Shown here: positions 7,707 through 17,219 of the stretch, in pieces
Layout: every line of letters starts with the position of its first letter
Numbering within the stretch: the first letter of the stretch is position 1
DNA from: Planctomycetota bacterium
Lineage (GTDB): Bacteria > Planctomycetota > Planctomycetia > Pirellulales > UBA1268
Direction of reading: 5' to 3'
Assembly (NCBI GenBank): GCA_016872555.1
Contig: VGZO01000044.1
Span: 1-33,937 of the forward strand
Length of the DNA: 33,937 nt
Position numbers and translations under genes: made by a program
Notes under the pieces: generated by a model
What the model was told of the DNA's origin: nothing
Seen by the model: the letters and a program-made list of their open reading frames with translations, nothing else
The model's database searches: none

Positions 7707-10574
7707 TCACGGCTGTGCCGGCGCCTCGATCACGAGCGCCAGCGGCCGGCGGGCCGTGATCTCGCGGTCATTGAATTTCAGCTTCGTCGTCAGCACCAGC
7801 TCGTGTCGGCCCGGCGCCGCGTCGGCCGCGGCGGTGAGCTTGACGATTCCCTGCGACTGGTCGGCGGGAATGGTGACCGGCGCGAGCGCGAGCCCGGCGA
7901 CCGGCTTGGCGGTCGAGGGTTCGACGACGACCTCGCCGGCGAAGCCGTAGCGCCTCGCGATCGGCACGGCGAGGTCGGCGGCCGCCCCCGGCGCGACCTT
8001 GATCTCGTCGGCGAGGCCGTCGAGCGCGACCGGCATCTCGTGGACGACCAGCGCGATCGAGGGCACGACCAGCGGCACGTCGACGTCCTTCGGGGCCGCG
8101 GCGGTGGCGGCGTCGGCGGCGAGCTTCTCGCGCCGTGCCTTCTCGTCGGCGGCGGTCTTGGCGGCGGCCTCGGCGTCGGCCATCGCCTTGGCGGCGGCTT
8201 CGCGGGCGGCGACGACATCGGCCGGTGGCTCGGTGCCCGCCCCCTTGATCTCGGCGAGCTTGGCCTCGGCGGCGGCCAGCGCCTGCTTGGCCCCCTCGGT
8301 GGCCGTGGCCCGCTGCTGGGCGATGCCGGCGACGCGCTCGGCATCGGCCTTGAGCCGGGCGGCGGCTTCGGGGTTGCGCGCGAACGCCGTCTTTGCCACG
8401 CCGCGGAGGACGATCCGGTATTCCCCCGGCGGCAGCTTGGGATCGACGTCGATCTCGGCCGTGGCGGCGGTCGCCGCCTCCTCGATCTTCACCTCGACGA
8501 CCTTCAGCTCCCCCGGCAGCCCGGGCGCGGTCAGCGACACCGCCCCCTTCGCCCCGGGGCGGCGGACGAGCGCCAGCGGCACCGAGAGCTTGCCGCCGCG
8601 GGCGGTCTCGCGGACGGCGCGGTCCTGCTCGGTGACCGTCAGCGGCGCCGCGTCGGGGATCACGGCGAGCGGAATTTCGCGCACCATCCGCACCAGCTGC
8701 GGCTGGTTCTGGTTGTCGACGTTCCAGCGGAGCATCGCCGGCCGTGCGGTGCGGGCGACGTCAGCCTCGCCGATCCGGCTCTTGCCGGTGATCCGGAAGG
8801 TCCCGGCGAACGGCGCCGTACCGTCGGCGGCGGTGAGCACGAGCGTCCCGCGGTTGGCCTTCCCGGGGATCGACAGCGGCGGGGCGCTGACGCCGGCGGG
8901 GAGCCCCTCGGCCTCGATCACGACGTCGCCGCCGAAGCCGTCGCGGCGGACGACGAGGATGTCGACCGGCAGCGCGCCGCCGATCGGCAGGCTCGCCGCG
9001 GCGAGCTGCTGGCGATTGCCGTCGGCGCGGTTGGGATGCGAGAGCAGGGCGACGACCTCGAAGTCGGGCGTGGGGCGGCGGGCCTCGAGGACGTAGACAT
9101 GATGGGGTGCCGCGTGCGAGTCGGCAGCGAGATCGCGGACGAGCACCCGGTAGGTGCCGTCGGCCGGTGCACGGAACTCGAGCAGCGGGTCGGCGCTCGG
9201 CCGATCGACCAATGGCCCGGCGAACTCGGCCGGACCGTCGTCGGCGGAGGCGACCTCCTTCCCCACCGGCCGGCCGGCGGCGTCGGTCGAGAGGCTCTCG
9301 ACGAGCAGCGCCGGATCGGTGGGGAGGCCGTAGCGGGCCGAAGTGACCTCGAGCCAGAAGACGTCGCCGGCCTTGGCGGTGAACGAATACCAGTCGCGGT
9401 CGCGCCGCGGCTGGAACCGGCCGGCGACGGCTCCGGGGATCTCGAGCGCCTGCGGCGCGGCGGGGTCGTCGTTGGGCTCGTGCTCGCGGATCACCGGCGC
9501 CGTGACCGCCAGCGCCGCCGGCGGCTGCGCCGCGGCGTCGAGGACGCCACCGGACAGGTCGGCGAGCGGGGCCGCGGCATCGCGCGGCGCGAACAGGCGC
9601 CAGGCGAACCGCGCGGTCGCGCCCGCGGCCGGTGCGCCCATCCGGGCGTCGACGACGACCTGCTCGAGCCCCTCGTTGCCCCCTTCGATGAGCGCCGGGC
9701 TGCCCCCCGGGAGCCCCTTGCCGAAGACCTCGACGCGCGTCGTCTCGCCGGCGCGCCCCGCGGGGGGGAAGACGAAGTCGACCCACGGGCCGGTCGAGCA
9801 GACGAGGCGGTAGAAGGTCTCGTCGCCGCCGGAGGCGAACAGGTCGTGGACGCGGACGACATGGCGGCCGGCGGCCGGCACGGCGACGTCGATGAACGGA
9901 TCGTCCTGGCGCGTGCCGCGGGCGACGGCGATCTCGCGCCCCGACGGATCGACCAGCGAAAGCACCGGCACCATCCGCGAGTCGAGTCGCCGGCACCAGA
10001 CCTCGAGGTGGATCCGCTGCCCGGCCGCCAGCTCCAGCGCGTAATGGTCGGCCTTGGCGGCCGTCGTCCGGGCGGCGACGGCGCCGTCGGCCGGCACCGC
10101 GAGCGCCGCCGCGGCACTGTCGCAGTCCTTTTCCTTGACGACCTGCGGCGTCGCCGAGACGGCGAAGGCGCGGACGTTGCTGACGCCGAACCTGGCCACC
10201 GCAGCGGCGTCGTAGATCCCCGGCGGCACGTCGGCGGCGATCGCGACCACGAGCTTGCCGGGCACCGGCCGCGGTTCGGGATCGAACTCGGTCGGCTCGG
10301 CCAGGACCGGACGGGCGATGATCCCGGGATGGGAGAACAGCAGCCCCCGCACGTCGTCGAGGTCGGGGCCGGCGATCGTCACCGTCACCTCGGTGCCGCG
10401 CTGGCCCCCGGCCGGATGGATCGCGGTCAGCAGGGGCTGGGGCAGTTCGGCGACGGCCGGGACCGCGGCGATCGCGGCCAGCGCCAGGACGGCGGCCAGC
10501 CGCCGCGGCGACGGCGGGCCGGCCCTTCGATCGCAGCCGGCGCCCGACGGCCCGCGCAGCGTGAGGCGTTGCAT
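7707..10574 (-). CDS. PPC-domain exported protein with Ala-rich coiled coil
   Basis: The 955-aa product is read from the ATG at 10574; a GTG at 10592 is the alternative start. A basic stretch and hydrophobic segment (RRLAAVLALAAIAAVPAVAE, near residues 24-43) form a signal peptide. The mature start LTAIHPAGGQRGTEVTVTIAG resembles the IPT/Ig-like opening common in this planctomycete family. A pre-peptidase C-terminal-like domain begins near residue 360 (HEPNDDPAAPQ, then DRDWYSFTAKAGD). An Ala/Lys/Glu-rich segment at about 731-821 should form a coiled coil, and beta-rich domains flank it. It lies 73 bp after the DUF1549/DUF1553 gene and 30 bp before the WD40/cytochrome gene. No enzymatic motif is visible, so it is probably a surface or periplasmic binding or structural protein. 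Confidence 0.83.
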   Translation of the reverse strand: MQRLTLRGPSGAGCDRRAGPPSPRRLAAVLALAAIAAVPAVAELPQPLLTAIHPAGGQRGTEVTVTIAGPDLDDVRGLLFSHPGIIARPVLAEPTEFDPEPRPVPGKLVVAIAADVPPGIYDAAAVARFGVSNVRAFAVSATPQVVKEKDCDSAAAALAVPADGAVAARTTAAKADHYALELAAGQRIHLEVWCRRLDSRMVPVLSLVDPSGREIAVARGTRQDDPFIDVAVPAAGRHVVRVHDLFASGGDETFYRLVCSTGPWVDFVFPPAGRAGETTRVEVFGKGLPGGSPALIEGGNEGLEQVVVDARMGAPAAGATARFAWRLFAPRDAAAPLADLSGGVLDAAAQPPAALAVTAPVIREHEPNDDPAAPQALEIPGAVAGRFQPRRDRDWYSFTAKAGDVFWLEVTSARYGLPTDPALLVESLSTDAAGRPVGKEVASADDGPAEFAGPLVDRPSADPLLEFRAPADGTYRVLVRDLAADSHAAPHHVYVLEARRPTPDFEVVALLSHPNRADGNRQQLAAASLPIGGALPVDILVVRRDGFGGDVVIEAEGLPAGVSAPPLSIPGKANRGTLVLTAADGTAPFAGTFRITGKSRIGEADVARTARPAMLRWNVDNQNQPQLVRMVREIPLAVIPDAAPLTVTEQDRAVRETARGGKLSVPLALVRRPGAKGAVSLTAPGLPGELKVVEVKIEEAATAATAEIDVDPKLPPGEYRIVLRGVAKTAFARNPEAAARLKADAERVAGIAQQRATATEGAKQALAAAEAKLAEIKGAGTEPPADVVAAREAAAKAMADAEAAAKTAADEKARREKLAADAATAAAPKDVDVPLVVPSIALVVHEMPVALDGLADEIKVAPGAAADLAVPIARRYGFAGEVVVEPSTAKPVAGLALAPVTIPADQSQGIVKLTAAADAAPGRHELVLTTKLKFNDREITARRPLALVIEAPAQP

Positions 10575-10647
10575 GACGCGATTCCCGGCCACCGCCCCGG
10601 CCCTGCCGCCGGCCCGGTTTCCGGGACCGGCCGCCCCGCCCGCCGGA

Positions 10648-13167
10648 CTAGTGGTTGAAGAGGAACTCCTTGGTGTTGAGCAGCGACCAGATCACGTCCT
10701 CGAAGGCCGCCGGACGGTTGTCGGCGTGGGCCGCGAGGTACTGCTCGACCAGGGCCCGTTCCTCCGCCGTCGGCGCCCGCGAGAACGCCACCCGGTAGAG
10801 CTCGGCGATCTTCGCCGCGTCATCGCGGCCGGCGTCGGTGGCGAGCTTGCCCGCCCGGCCGTCGGCACCGCCGACCTTGCCGAGGATGTCGGCGGAGTTG
10901 ATGAGGTGGATGCTCTGGGCGAGATTCGCCTCGCTGACCCGCTCGCACTCGCAGGCGCTGTCGCCGTTGGGCCGGCCGAAGACGGTGAGGAAGTAATTGT
11001 TGAAGTTGGGGTCGGGGAGCTGCACCGCGCGCGTGCCGGCGAGCGTGCCGCCGAACGCCGTCGACTTGCCGGAGAGGCTGTCGATGGCGTCGAGCGCCGT
11101 CTCCGCGGAGAGTCGCCGCGGGTAGAACCGCGAGAAGGCCTGCCGGTCCTCGGCGTTGAACTCGTTGGGCTCGGCCGAGAGCTGGTAGGTGGCCGAGTTG
11201 CAGATCGTCCGCACGAGGTGCTTGAGGTCGTAGCCGTGGGCGACGAAATCGGCCGCCAGGGCGTCGAGCAGCGCGGGGTTGGTCGGCGGGTTGGTGAGCC
11301 GCATGTCGTCCTCCGGCTCGACCAGCCCGCGCGAGAAGAAGTGCTTCCAGTAGCGGTTGACGGCCGACCGGGCGAAGAACGGGTTGTCGGCGGCGGTCAT
11401 CCACTCCGCCAGCGCCGCCCGCGGATCGGTGTCGGCGGGGATCTCGGCCGGCTCGGCGCCCAGCGCCACCGCCTTGTGGGTGCCCTTCGGGCCGGCGGCC
11501 TGCGGCATGCCGCGGGCGTGGAAGATCCGGTCCTCGCCCGGCTGGGCCCCCTTCTTACGGCCGACGCGCGAGAAGAAGGCGGCGAGCTGGTAGTAGTCCT
11601 CGGTGCTCCACTTCTCGAACGGGTGGTGGTGGCAGCGGGCGCACTGCAGCCGCAGCCCGAGGAACAGTTGCGACGCGTCCTCGACCTGCTGGTTGGCCTC
11701 GGCGACCTGGCGGAACCAGACCACCGCCGGGTTGGTGCCGACCTCGCCGGAGGCGGTGAGGATCTCGCGGACGAATTGGTCGAACGGCTTGTTGTCGAGC
11801 AGGCTCTGCCGGATCCAGGCGTGGAACGCGTAGCTGCCGCGGCGGTGGAGGGTGTCGTCGGTGCGCTTGTTGCGGAGGATCGCCGCCCACTTGTTGGCGA
11901 ACGTGTCGGCGTAGTCGGGGCTGTCGAGGAGCCGGTCGATCGCCTTGGCCCGCTTGGCGGGGTCGGCATCGGCGAGGAAGGCGTCTGTCTCGGCGACGGT
12001 GGGCAGCCGGCCGGCGACGTCGACGGTGACGCGGCGGAGGAAGGTGGCGTCGTCGCACGGCGCCGACGGCGGCAGGCCGAGGAGACGGAGGTAGTCGAGG
12101 ACGTGGCCGTCGACGAAGTTCTTCGCGAACGCCTCCGGCGCCGGCATCCGCTCGGCGGGCGACTCCATCGGGATCGTGCCGCGGAACACCGCCACCTGGC
12201 TCTGGTAGCGGATCATCAGGCCGACGCTGCCGCTGCGCGGAGCCCCCTCGCCCCGCGGCGTGGCGCTGACCAATCCGGCGCTGTCGACGCTGGCCAGGTC
12301 CGGGGCGTTGACCTCGTACTGCGCCATGCTCGTCACGTCCTCGCGCGAGCCGTCTGAATACAGCGCCATCACCCGGACCTGCTGGGTTTGGCCCGGGAGG
12401 AGGATCCGCGCGGTCGGGAAGACCTCGATCCCGGTCACCTTGCGGGCGGCGGGATCGGCGGGGCGGGCCCCCTCGGCGATCCAGCGGGCGATCGTCCGCT
12501 CGCTCGGCGAACCGGTCTCGATGAGGCGGCCGCCGCCGTGCGGGACCAGTGCCGTGGCCTTGGCGAGGAGCAGACTCTCCTCCGGGGCGACCAGCGACAC
12601 GCGCCGGCCGCGGGCTTCCTTGACGAGGTGCTCGTGGTCCTCGGCCGGCTCGAAACCGAGCAGCGACAGGCGGAAGCCGTTTTGGCCGCCGCTCTTGCCG
12701 TGGCAGCCGCCGCCGTTGCAGCCGTGTTTGGTGAACACCGGGACGACGTCGACGGCGAGGTCGAGCGGCGGGTCGGCGCCGAACCGTTCGACGACGAGGG
12801 GCACGCGGGCGTCGGCACAGCCTTCGAGGTGGACGACGATCTCGCCGCGGCCGTCGGCGGCGGGGACGACCATCCCGCGTGGCGACACGGTGGCCAGCCC
12901 CGCAGGCTCGACGGCGTAGGAGACGGCGCCGGTCACGTCGCGGACGGGGGCCCCGCCCGGCGCGGCCAGCGCCGTGACGACGAGCTGCCGCCGCCCCTCG
13001 GTGCCGACGATCGTGACGGCCGAGCCGTCGGAGCCACCGGTCGAGATATCGAGGACCGACACCCCCGCAGGTGGGGTCTGGCCTGGGCCGTCGGCGCGGC
13101 CGACGGCCGTTGCCGAAACCACCAGTCCGATCGCGAGCAGGGCGCAGCGACGCAGCGGCTCTGGCAT
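10648..13167 (-). CDS. DUF1549 and DUF1553 domain exported protein with cytochrome-like motif
   Basis: The start is set at the ATG at 13167 because GGAGGAG lies about 7 bases upstream and a signal peptide follows directly (LRRCALLAIGLVVSATAVG). The frame extends to 13215 but lacks these signs. The product is 839 aa. An Ig-like region (about 30-130) precedes HGCNGGGCHGK at 149-158, whose C-X4-CH spacing differs from the usual CxxCH. A second Ig-like (Big-2-like) segment follows. DUF1549 covers about 360-555 and ends in CARCHHHPFEKW near 510. DUF1553 covers about 590-820 (NRYWKHFFSRGLVEPEDDMR, SAETALDAIDSLSG). It heads the unit 13167-4518. Members are abundant in planctomycetes and of unproven function; heme binding is an inference from the motifs. 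Confidence 0.9.
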   Translation of the reverse strand: MPEPLRRCALLAIGLVVSATAVGRADGPGQTPPAGVSVLDISTGGSDGSAVTIVGTEGRRQLVVTALAAPGGAPVRDVTGAVSYAVEPAGLATVSPRGMVVPAADGRGEIVVHLEGCADARVPLVVERFGADPPLDLAVDVVPVFTKHGCNGGGCHGKSGGQNGFRLSLLGFEPAEDHEHLVKEARGRRVSLVAPEESLLLAKATALVPHGGGRLIETGSPSERTIARWIAEGARPADPAARKVTGIEVFPTARILLPGQTQQVRVMALYSDGSREDVTSMAQYEVNAPDLASVDSAGLVSATPRGEGAPRSGSVGLMIRYQSQVAVFRGTIPMESPAERMPAPEAFAKNFVDGHVLDYLRLLGLPPSAPCDDATFLRRVTVDVAGRLPTVAETDAFLADADPAKRAKAIDRLLDSPDYADTFANKWAAILRNKRTDDTLHRRGSYAFHAWIRQSLLDNKPFDQFVREILTASGEVGTNPAVVWFRQVAEANQQVEDASQLFLGLRLQCARCHHHPFEKWSTEDYYQLAAFFSRVGRKKGAQPGEDRIFHARGMPQAAGPKGTHKAVALGAEPAEIPADTDPRAALAEWMTAADNPFFARSAVNRYWKHFFSRGLVEPEDDMRLTNPPTNPALLDALAADFVAHGYDLKHLVRTICNSATYQLSAEPNEFNAEDRQAFSRFYPRRLSAETALDAIDSLSGKSTAFGGTLAGTRAVQLPDPNFNNYFLTVFGRPNGDSACECERVSEANLAQSIHLINSADILGKVGGADGRAGKLATDAGRDDAAKIAELYRVAFSRAPTAEERALVEQYLAAHADNRPAAFEDVIWSLLNTKEFLFNH

Positions 13168-13484
13168 GGGCCAACTCCTCCGCAGGCGGGATCCACGAAT
13201 CGAACGGACCGTCAAGTATCCCCCAGTCCGGACAGGATCGCAAAGACGGGCTGGAAACGGCCGTTGTAAAATGTACGCAACTTTATACCACCACCATGTT
13301 TATGGCATCACATCCGACTTTTTCGCGCCGCGCTTCCCGAAACCGCTGCCGCGCTGAACGAAACCTGACAAGTCAGTCCAGGTCGAGTGTCCGAAACGCC
13401 ACCGATCGCCTACCGTAGGCCGAATTGGAAACCCAGCGTCCCCGTCCCCCTCCCCGAGGGTGGATCGCCGACCTCAGGCACTCG
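13168..13484. promoter_or_regulatory. Divergent promoter region between the DUF1549 gene and cysD
   Basis: The 317 bp contain no credible gene. An AT-rich core (about 13264-13303) stands out from its surroundings. Read leftward it gives TGGTATAAA, an extended -10-like element (TATAAA at 13282-13287) suited to the DUF1549 gene, about 115 bases upstream of its start, but no good -35 is visible. On the cysD side an inverted repeat CTGAC-AA-GTCAG (13365-13376) lies about 110 bases before the start, followed by CAGGT that partly matches the preceding ACCTG. It could be an operator for sulfur control. The assignment is weak because planctomycete promoters are poorly defined. Confidence 0.35.
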
Positions 13485-14396
13485 ATGACGACCTACAACC
13501 TCACCCACCTCCGGCTCCTCGAGGCCGAGAGCATCCACATCATCCGTGAGGTTGCGGCCGAGTTCGCCAACCCGGTGATGCTGTACTCGATCGGCAAGGA
13601 CTCGGCGGTCATGCTCCGGCTCGCCGAGAAGGCCTTCCACCCGGCCAAGCCGCCGTTCCCGTTGATGCACATCGACACGACGTGGAAGTTCCGCGACATG
13701 TACCGGCTCCGCGACGAGTACGTCGCCAAACAGCTCGGCCTCGAGCTGATCGTCCACGTCAACGAGGAGGGGCGCCGCCAGGGGGTCAATCCGATCACCC
13801 ACGGCAGCAAGGTCCACACCGACGTGATGAAAACGCAGGCCCTCCGCCAGGCCCTCGACAAGCACCGCTTCGACGCCGCGTTCGGTGGGGCGCGGCGCGA
13901 CGAGGAGAAGAGCCGGGCCAAGGAGCGGGTGTTCTCGTTCCGCGACGAGCACCACCGCTGGGACCCGAAGAACCAGCGCCCCGAGCTGTGGAACCTCTAC
14001 AACACCAAGCTCCGCAAAGGGGAGAGCATCCGCGTCTTCCCCCTCTCCAATTGGACCGAGCTCGACGTCTGGCAGTACATCCACCTCGAGAAGATCCCGA
14101 TCGTCCCCCTGTACTTCGCCGCCGAGCGGCCGATCGTGTGGCGCGACGGGGTGATGATCATGGTCGACGACGACCGGCTGCCGCTGAAACCCGGCGAGCG
14201 GCCCGAGCAGCGCCGCGTGCGCTTCCGCACGCTCGGCTGCTACCCGCTCTCCGGCGCGGTCGACTCGAGCGCCACCACGCTCCCCGAGATCATCCAGGAG
14301 ATGCTCCTGACGACGTTCTCGGAGCGGCAGGGGCGGCTGATCGACACCGACGAGGCCGGCAGCATGGAAAAGAAGAAGCGCGAAGGGTACTTCTGA
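13485..14396 (+). CDS. cysD: Sulfate adenylyltransferase subunit 2 (CysD)
   Basis: The 303-aa protein matches the usual CysD length (about 300) when started at the ATG at 13485 ([20 protein letters not shown]). An in-frame TTG at 13425 would add 20 unconserved residues. The PP-loop motif [12 protein letters not shown] near residue 37 binds ATP. Further family blocks are [43 protein letters not shown] and [18 protein letters not shown], with a conserved C-terminus KKKREGYF. With CysN it makes adenylylsulfate from ATP and sulfate in the cytoplasm. The stop is 2 bp before the start of cysNC, so the two are translationally coupled. No clear ribosome site is visible at the chosen start. Confidence 0.97.
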   Translation: MTTYNLTHLRLLEAESIHIIREVAAEFANPVMLYSIGKDSAVMLRLAEKAFHPAKPPFPLMHIDTTWKFRDMYRLRDEYVAKQLGLELIVHVNEEGRRQGVNPITHGSKVHTDVMKTQALRQALDKHRFDAAFGGARRDEEKSRAKERVFSFRDEHHRWDPKNQRPELWNLYNTKLRKGESIRVFPLSNWTELDVWQYIHLEKIPIVPLYFAAERPIVWRDGVMIMVDDDRLPLKPGERPEQRRVRFRTLGCYPLSGAVDSSATTLPEIIQEMLLTTFSERQGRLIDTDEAGSMEKKKREGYF

Positions 14397-14398
14397 CC

Positions 14399-16333
14399 AT
14401 GTCACACCAGTCTGCGCTGATCGCCACCGACATCGACGCCTACCTCGCGCAGCACGAGCGCAAGGAGCTGCTCCGGTTCATCACCTGCGGCAGCGTCGAC
14501 GACGGCAAGAGCACGCTCATCGGCCGGCTGTTCTACGAATCGAAGATGATCTACGAGGATCAGCTGGCCGCGATCCGCAAGGATTCCTCGCGCTACGGCA
14601 CGACCGGCGGCGAGGTCGATCTGGCGCTGTTCACCGACGGCCTCGAGGACGAGCGCCAGCAGGGGATCACGATCGACGTCGCCTACCGTTACTTCTCCAC
14701 CGACAAGCGCAAGTTCATCATCGCCGACACCCCCGGCCACGAGCAGTACACCCGCAACATGGCGACCGGGGCCTCGACCGCCGACCTGGCGATCATCCTC
14801 GTCGACGCCCGCCACGGGATCCTCACCCAGACCAAGCGCCACAGCTTCATCGTCTCGCTCCTCGGGATCCGCCACGTCGTCGTCGCCGTCAACAAGATGG
14901 ACATCGTCGGCTGGGACGAGGGGGTGTTCGAGCGGATTCGCGCCGACTACCAGGCGTTCGCCGCCCGGCTCGAGCTCCCCGACGTCCACTTCCTGCCGAT
15001 CTCGGCGCTCGAGGGGGACAACGTCGTCGCCAACAGCGCGAACATGCCGTGGTACACCGGCAGCCCGCTGATGACGCTCCTCGAGACGACGTACATCGGC
15101 TCCGACCGCAACCTCGAGGACTTCCGCTTCCCCGTCCAGCTCGTCCTCCGCCCGAACCTCGACTTCCGCGGCTTCTCCGGGGCGATCGCCTCGGGGATCA
15201 TCCGCACCGGCGACGAGGTGATGTCGCTGCCGTCGCGGCGGAAGAGCCGCGTCAAGTCGATCGTCACCTTCGACGGCACGCTCGACGAGGCGTTCGCGCC
15301 GCAGAGCGTGACGCTCACGCTCGAGGACGAGATCGACTCGAGCCGCGGCGACATGCTCGTCCGTCCCGGCAACCAGCCGAAGGTCGACAAGCGCTTCGAC
15401 GCGATGGTGGTGTGGATGGCCGACGAGCCGCTCGTGCCGGGGAAGCAGTACCTGTTCAAGCAGACGACGAAGGTCACGACCGGCTCCGTGGCCACCCTCC
15501 GCTACCGCGTCGACGTCAACACGCTCCACCGTGAGGCGGCGCCCGTTCTGGCGCTCAACGAGATCGGGCGCTGTGCCGTCGCGCTCACCGAGCCGATCGC
15601 CTTCGACGCCTACCGCCGCAACCGGGCCACCGGCGGGTTCATCATGATCGACCGGCTCACCAACGCCACGGTCGGCGCCGGCATGATCCTCGACCGCGAG
15701 CCGGAGGAGGGACGCGGCGCGGCCCACTGGGACGACGCCGCGGCCGACCACCTCCAGGGGATCGAAAGCACCGTCACGACCGCCGAACGCGAGGCGCGCT
15801 ACGGCCAGAAGCCCGTCACGCTCCTCCTCACCGGCCTCACCGGCTCGGGCAAGACCACGCTGGCCACGGCGCTCGAACGGCGGCTGTTCGAGGCGGGGCG
15901 CGCCGTGGGGGTGATCGACGGGCAGGCACTGCGCCTCGGGATCAGCCGCGATCTCGGCTTCTCGGCCGAGGAACGCAGCGAGAACCTCCGCCGCGGCGCC
16001 GAGATCGCCCGGCTGTTCAACGACGCCGGGCTGATCTGCATCGCCGCGTTCGTCGCCCCCGAGGAGTCGGTCCGGCAGAAGGCGGTGGAGCGGATCGGCC
16101 GCGAGCGCTGCCTGGTCATCCACCTCTCTGCCCCGCTCGACGTCTGCCGCCAGCGCGACACCGACGGCCACTACGCCCGCGCCGACGCCGGCGAGCTGGG
16201 CGGATTCCCGGGAGTATCGGCCCCGTGGGAGCCCCCTGCGGATCCCGACCTCGTCCTCCCCACGCACCACTGGCCGGTGGCCAAGTGCGCCGACGCCCTC
16301 GTCGCCCTGCTGGACGCCCGCGGCGCGATCTGA
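14399..16333 (+). CDS. cysNC: Bifunctional sulfate adenylyltransferase subunit 1 / APS kinase (CysNC)
   Basis: The 644-aa protein fuses a CysN GTPase to a CysC kinase. The GTPase part has the P-loop GSVDDGKS (residues 31-38), [12 protein letters not shown] near 109 and NKMD near 164, followed by EF-Tu-like domains. The kinase part starts near residue 470 with the P-loop GLTGSGKTT and ends with [19 protein letters not shown] and PDLVLPT. CysN drives APS synthesis by GTP hydrolysis with CysD, and CysC phosphorylates APS to PAPS. In the kinase part the usual DGDN-R motif reads DGQALRLG, so the Asn is replaced by Ala. The rest of the kinase core looks intact. Reduction genes for PAPS are not in the window. 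Confidence 0.96.
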   Translation: MSHQSALIATDIDAYLAQHERKELLRFITCGSVDDGKSTLIGRLFYESKMIYEDQLAAIRKDSSRYGTTGGEVDLALFTDGLEDERQQGITIDVAYRYFSTDKRKFIIADTPGHEQYTRNMATGASTADLAIILVDARHGILTQTKRHSFIVSLLGIRHVVVAVNKMDIVGWDEGVFERIRADYQAFAARLELPDVHFLPISALEGDNVVANSANMPWYTGSPLMTLLETTYIGSDRNLEDFRFPVQLVLRPNLDFRGFSGAIASGIIRTGDEVMSLPSRRKSRVKSIVTFDGTLDEAFAPQSVTLTLEDEIDSSRGDMLVRPGNQPKVDKRFDAMVVWMADEPLVPGKQYLFKQTTKVTTGSVATLRYRVDVNTLHREAAPVLALNEIGRCAVALTEPIAFDAYRRNRATGGFIMIDRLTNATVGAGMILDREPEEGRGAAHWDDAAADHLQGIESTVTTAEREARYGQKPVTLLLTGLTGSGKTTLATALERRLFEAGRAVGVIDGQALRLGISRDLGFSAEERSENLRRGAEIARLFNDAGLICIAAFVAPEESVRQKAVERIGRERCLVIHLSAPLDVCRQRDTDGHYARADAGELGGFPGVSAPWEPPADPDLVLPTHHWPVAKCADALVALLDARGAI

Positions 16334-16397
16334 CGCGGCGGGAGGAGGCTCGGAGGAATGGCACCGGCCCCGCCCCCGACGACTTCGAACGGCTGCG

Positions 16398-16441
16398 CCG
16401 CCAGCGTGAGACGGCCAACGAACGCGTTGTCTCGCTGGCGG
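16398..16441. terminator. Hairpin between convergent cysNC and Uma2 genes
   Basis: CCGCCAGCG-TG-AGAC (16398-16412) pairs with GTCTCGCTGGCGG (16429-16441), giving about 13 base pairs with a 2-base bulge and a 16-base loop. It sits in the 184-bp gap between two convergent stops (16333 and 16518), where a bidirectional terminator would be expected. There is no T-run on either side, so it is not a classic intrinsic terminator. It might instead stabilise 3' ends or be a relic of an element. No gene is visible in the rest of this gap. Confidence 0.35.
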
Positions 16442-16517
16442 TCGCGGTGCGCGTCACGGGGAGCCGCTGCAGCTGTACCGCGTCGACCTGGCGGCCAGCG
16501 CCGGCTGACGCCGCCGG

Positions 16518-17126
16518 TCAGTCGACGAACAGCTCCGCCGGCTCGAGCGTTGCATCGGGGCAGGCCACGGGGTGCAGGGGCCTGCCGGCCCTGTACGTGG
16601 TGCGGGTGTCGTAGCGCCCCGCGACGGGATCGCGAAACACGATCACCGCACGGGCGACCAGGTCGATCACCCAGTATTCCCCGATTCCGGCCGCGGCGTA
16701 GAGAGCGGCCTTGGTCGTCGTGTCGTAGTCGAGGCTCGTGTCGGCGACCTCGACGACGAGCATCACCTCGCCGGGGAGCGGCCGGCGGTCGGTGTAGCGC
16801 CGCAGCGTCACCCAAGCGAGATCGGGCTGCGGGGCGCTCTCCGATGCGGGGATCGCGATCGGGTTTTGCACCCACACGAGGATCCGGGAGGAATCGACCG
16901 CCGTCATGCTCCAGCGCGTGAGCCAGGCAACGGCGTCGGCATGCCGGTCCCCGATCGGCGACATCATCTGGAGCACTCCATCGACGAGCTCGAGCGGATG
17001 CTCCTGCCGTGGCTCGAACACCCCGGCGGCGATCATCCTGTCGTACATCGCCAGCGTTACGGCACCGCGCGGCGGCACGGCAGCAGCCGGGGCGGGCGTC
17101 GCGGCGGGAGTGTCGATGGTGCTCAT
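16518..17126 (-). CDS. Uma2 family nuclease-like protein (DUF820), copy 1
   Basis: The 202-aa product is read from the ATG at 17126 (MSTIDTPAATPAPAAAV); the frame is open to 17249 without a recognisable extension. Uma2 proteins have a PD-(D/E)xK nuclease fold. The expected acidic and basic residues are present: LELVDG near residue 47, QPDLAWV near 100, and VVEVADTSLDYDTTTKAALY near 125-144 with the lysine in place. AAGIGEYWVIDL completes the core. An Ala/Pro-rich N-terminal tail precedes the domain. It is divergent from a second Uma2 gene at 17331. Uma2 genes are numerous in planctomycetes and cyanobacteria, their biological role is not settled, and no partner gene is seen here. Confidence 0.85.
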   Translation of the reverse strand: MSTIDTPAATPAPAAAVPPRGAVTLAMYDRMIAAGVFEPRQEHPLELVDGVLQMMSPIGDRHADAVAWLTRWSMTAVDSSRILVWVQNPIAIPASESAPQPDLAWVTLRRYTDRRPLPGEVMLVVEVADTSLDYDTTTKAALYAAAGIGEYWVIDLVARAVIVFRDPVAGRYDTRTTYRAGRPLHPVACPDATLEPAELFVD

Positions 17127-17191
17127 GACGGGTGCAGTATAGATCTCCCGCCCAGCGCCGGCCGCAGTGCGACAGCACCCACGCTGCGCGA

Positions 17192-17219
17192 TTGATTTGA
17201 ACGGCGTACCTGGTATTCT
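17192..17219 (+). promoter_or_regulatory. Sigma-70-like promoter for the rightward Uma2 gene
   Basis: TTGATT (17192-17197) and TATTCT (17214-17219) are 16 bp apart, and TGG directly before the second hexamer gives an extended -10. The expected transcript start is about 105 bases upstream of the Uma2 start at 17331. The element lies in the 204-bp gap between two divergent Uma2 genes, in one of the few AT-rich patches of the area. It is a match by eye to the general consensus, not to a planctomycete-specific one. Confidence 0.38.

Noticed and set aside
4548-10658. A 2036-codon open frame on the plus strand across two and a half genes
   Set aside because: It is antisense to three genes with clear domains, and its translation is Arg/Gly/Asp-rich low-complexity sequence. 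In DNA of this GC content, stop codons are rare in the frame opposite codons ending in G or C, so such frames arise by composition.
13425-13484. Upstream TTG start for cysD
   Set aside because: It would add 20 Pro/Arg-rich residues; the ATG at 13485 gives the standard CysD N-terminus and length.
13168-13484. A SAM or other sulfur riboswitch upstream of cysD
   Set aside because: No conserved riboswitch core was recognised; only a short inverted repeat is present.
14402-16270. A 622-codon minus-strand frame opposite cysNC
   Set aside because: Shadow of a well-conserved gene; repetitive Arg/Val/Glu/Asp composition and no domain.
16334-16517. A short gene between cysNC and the Uma2 gene
   Set aside because: Frames here are short, Arg/Ala/Pro-rich and without a ribosome site; only the hairpin at 16398-16441 stands out.
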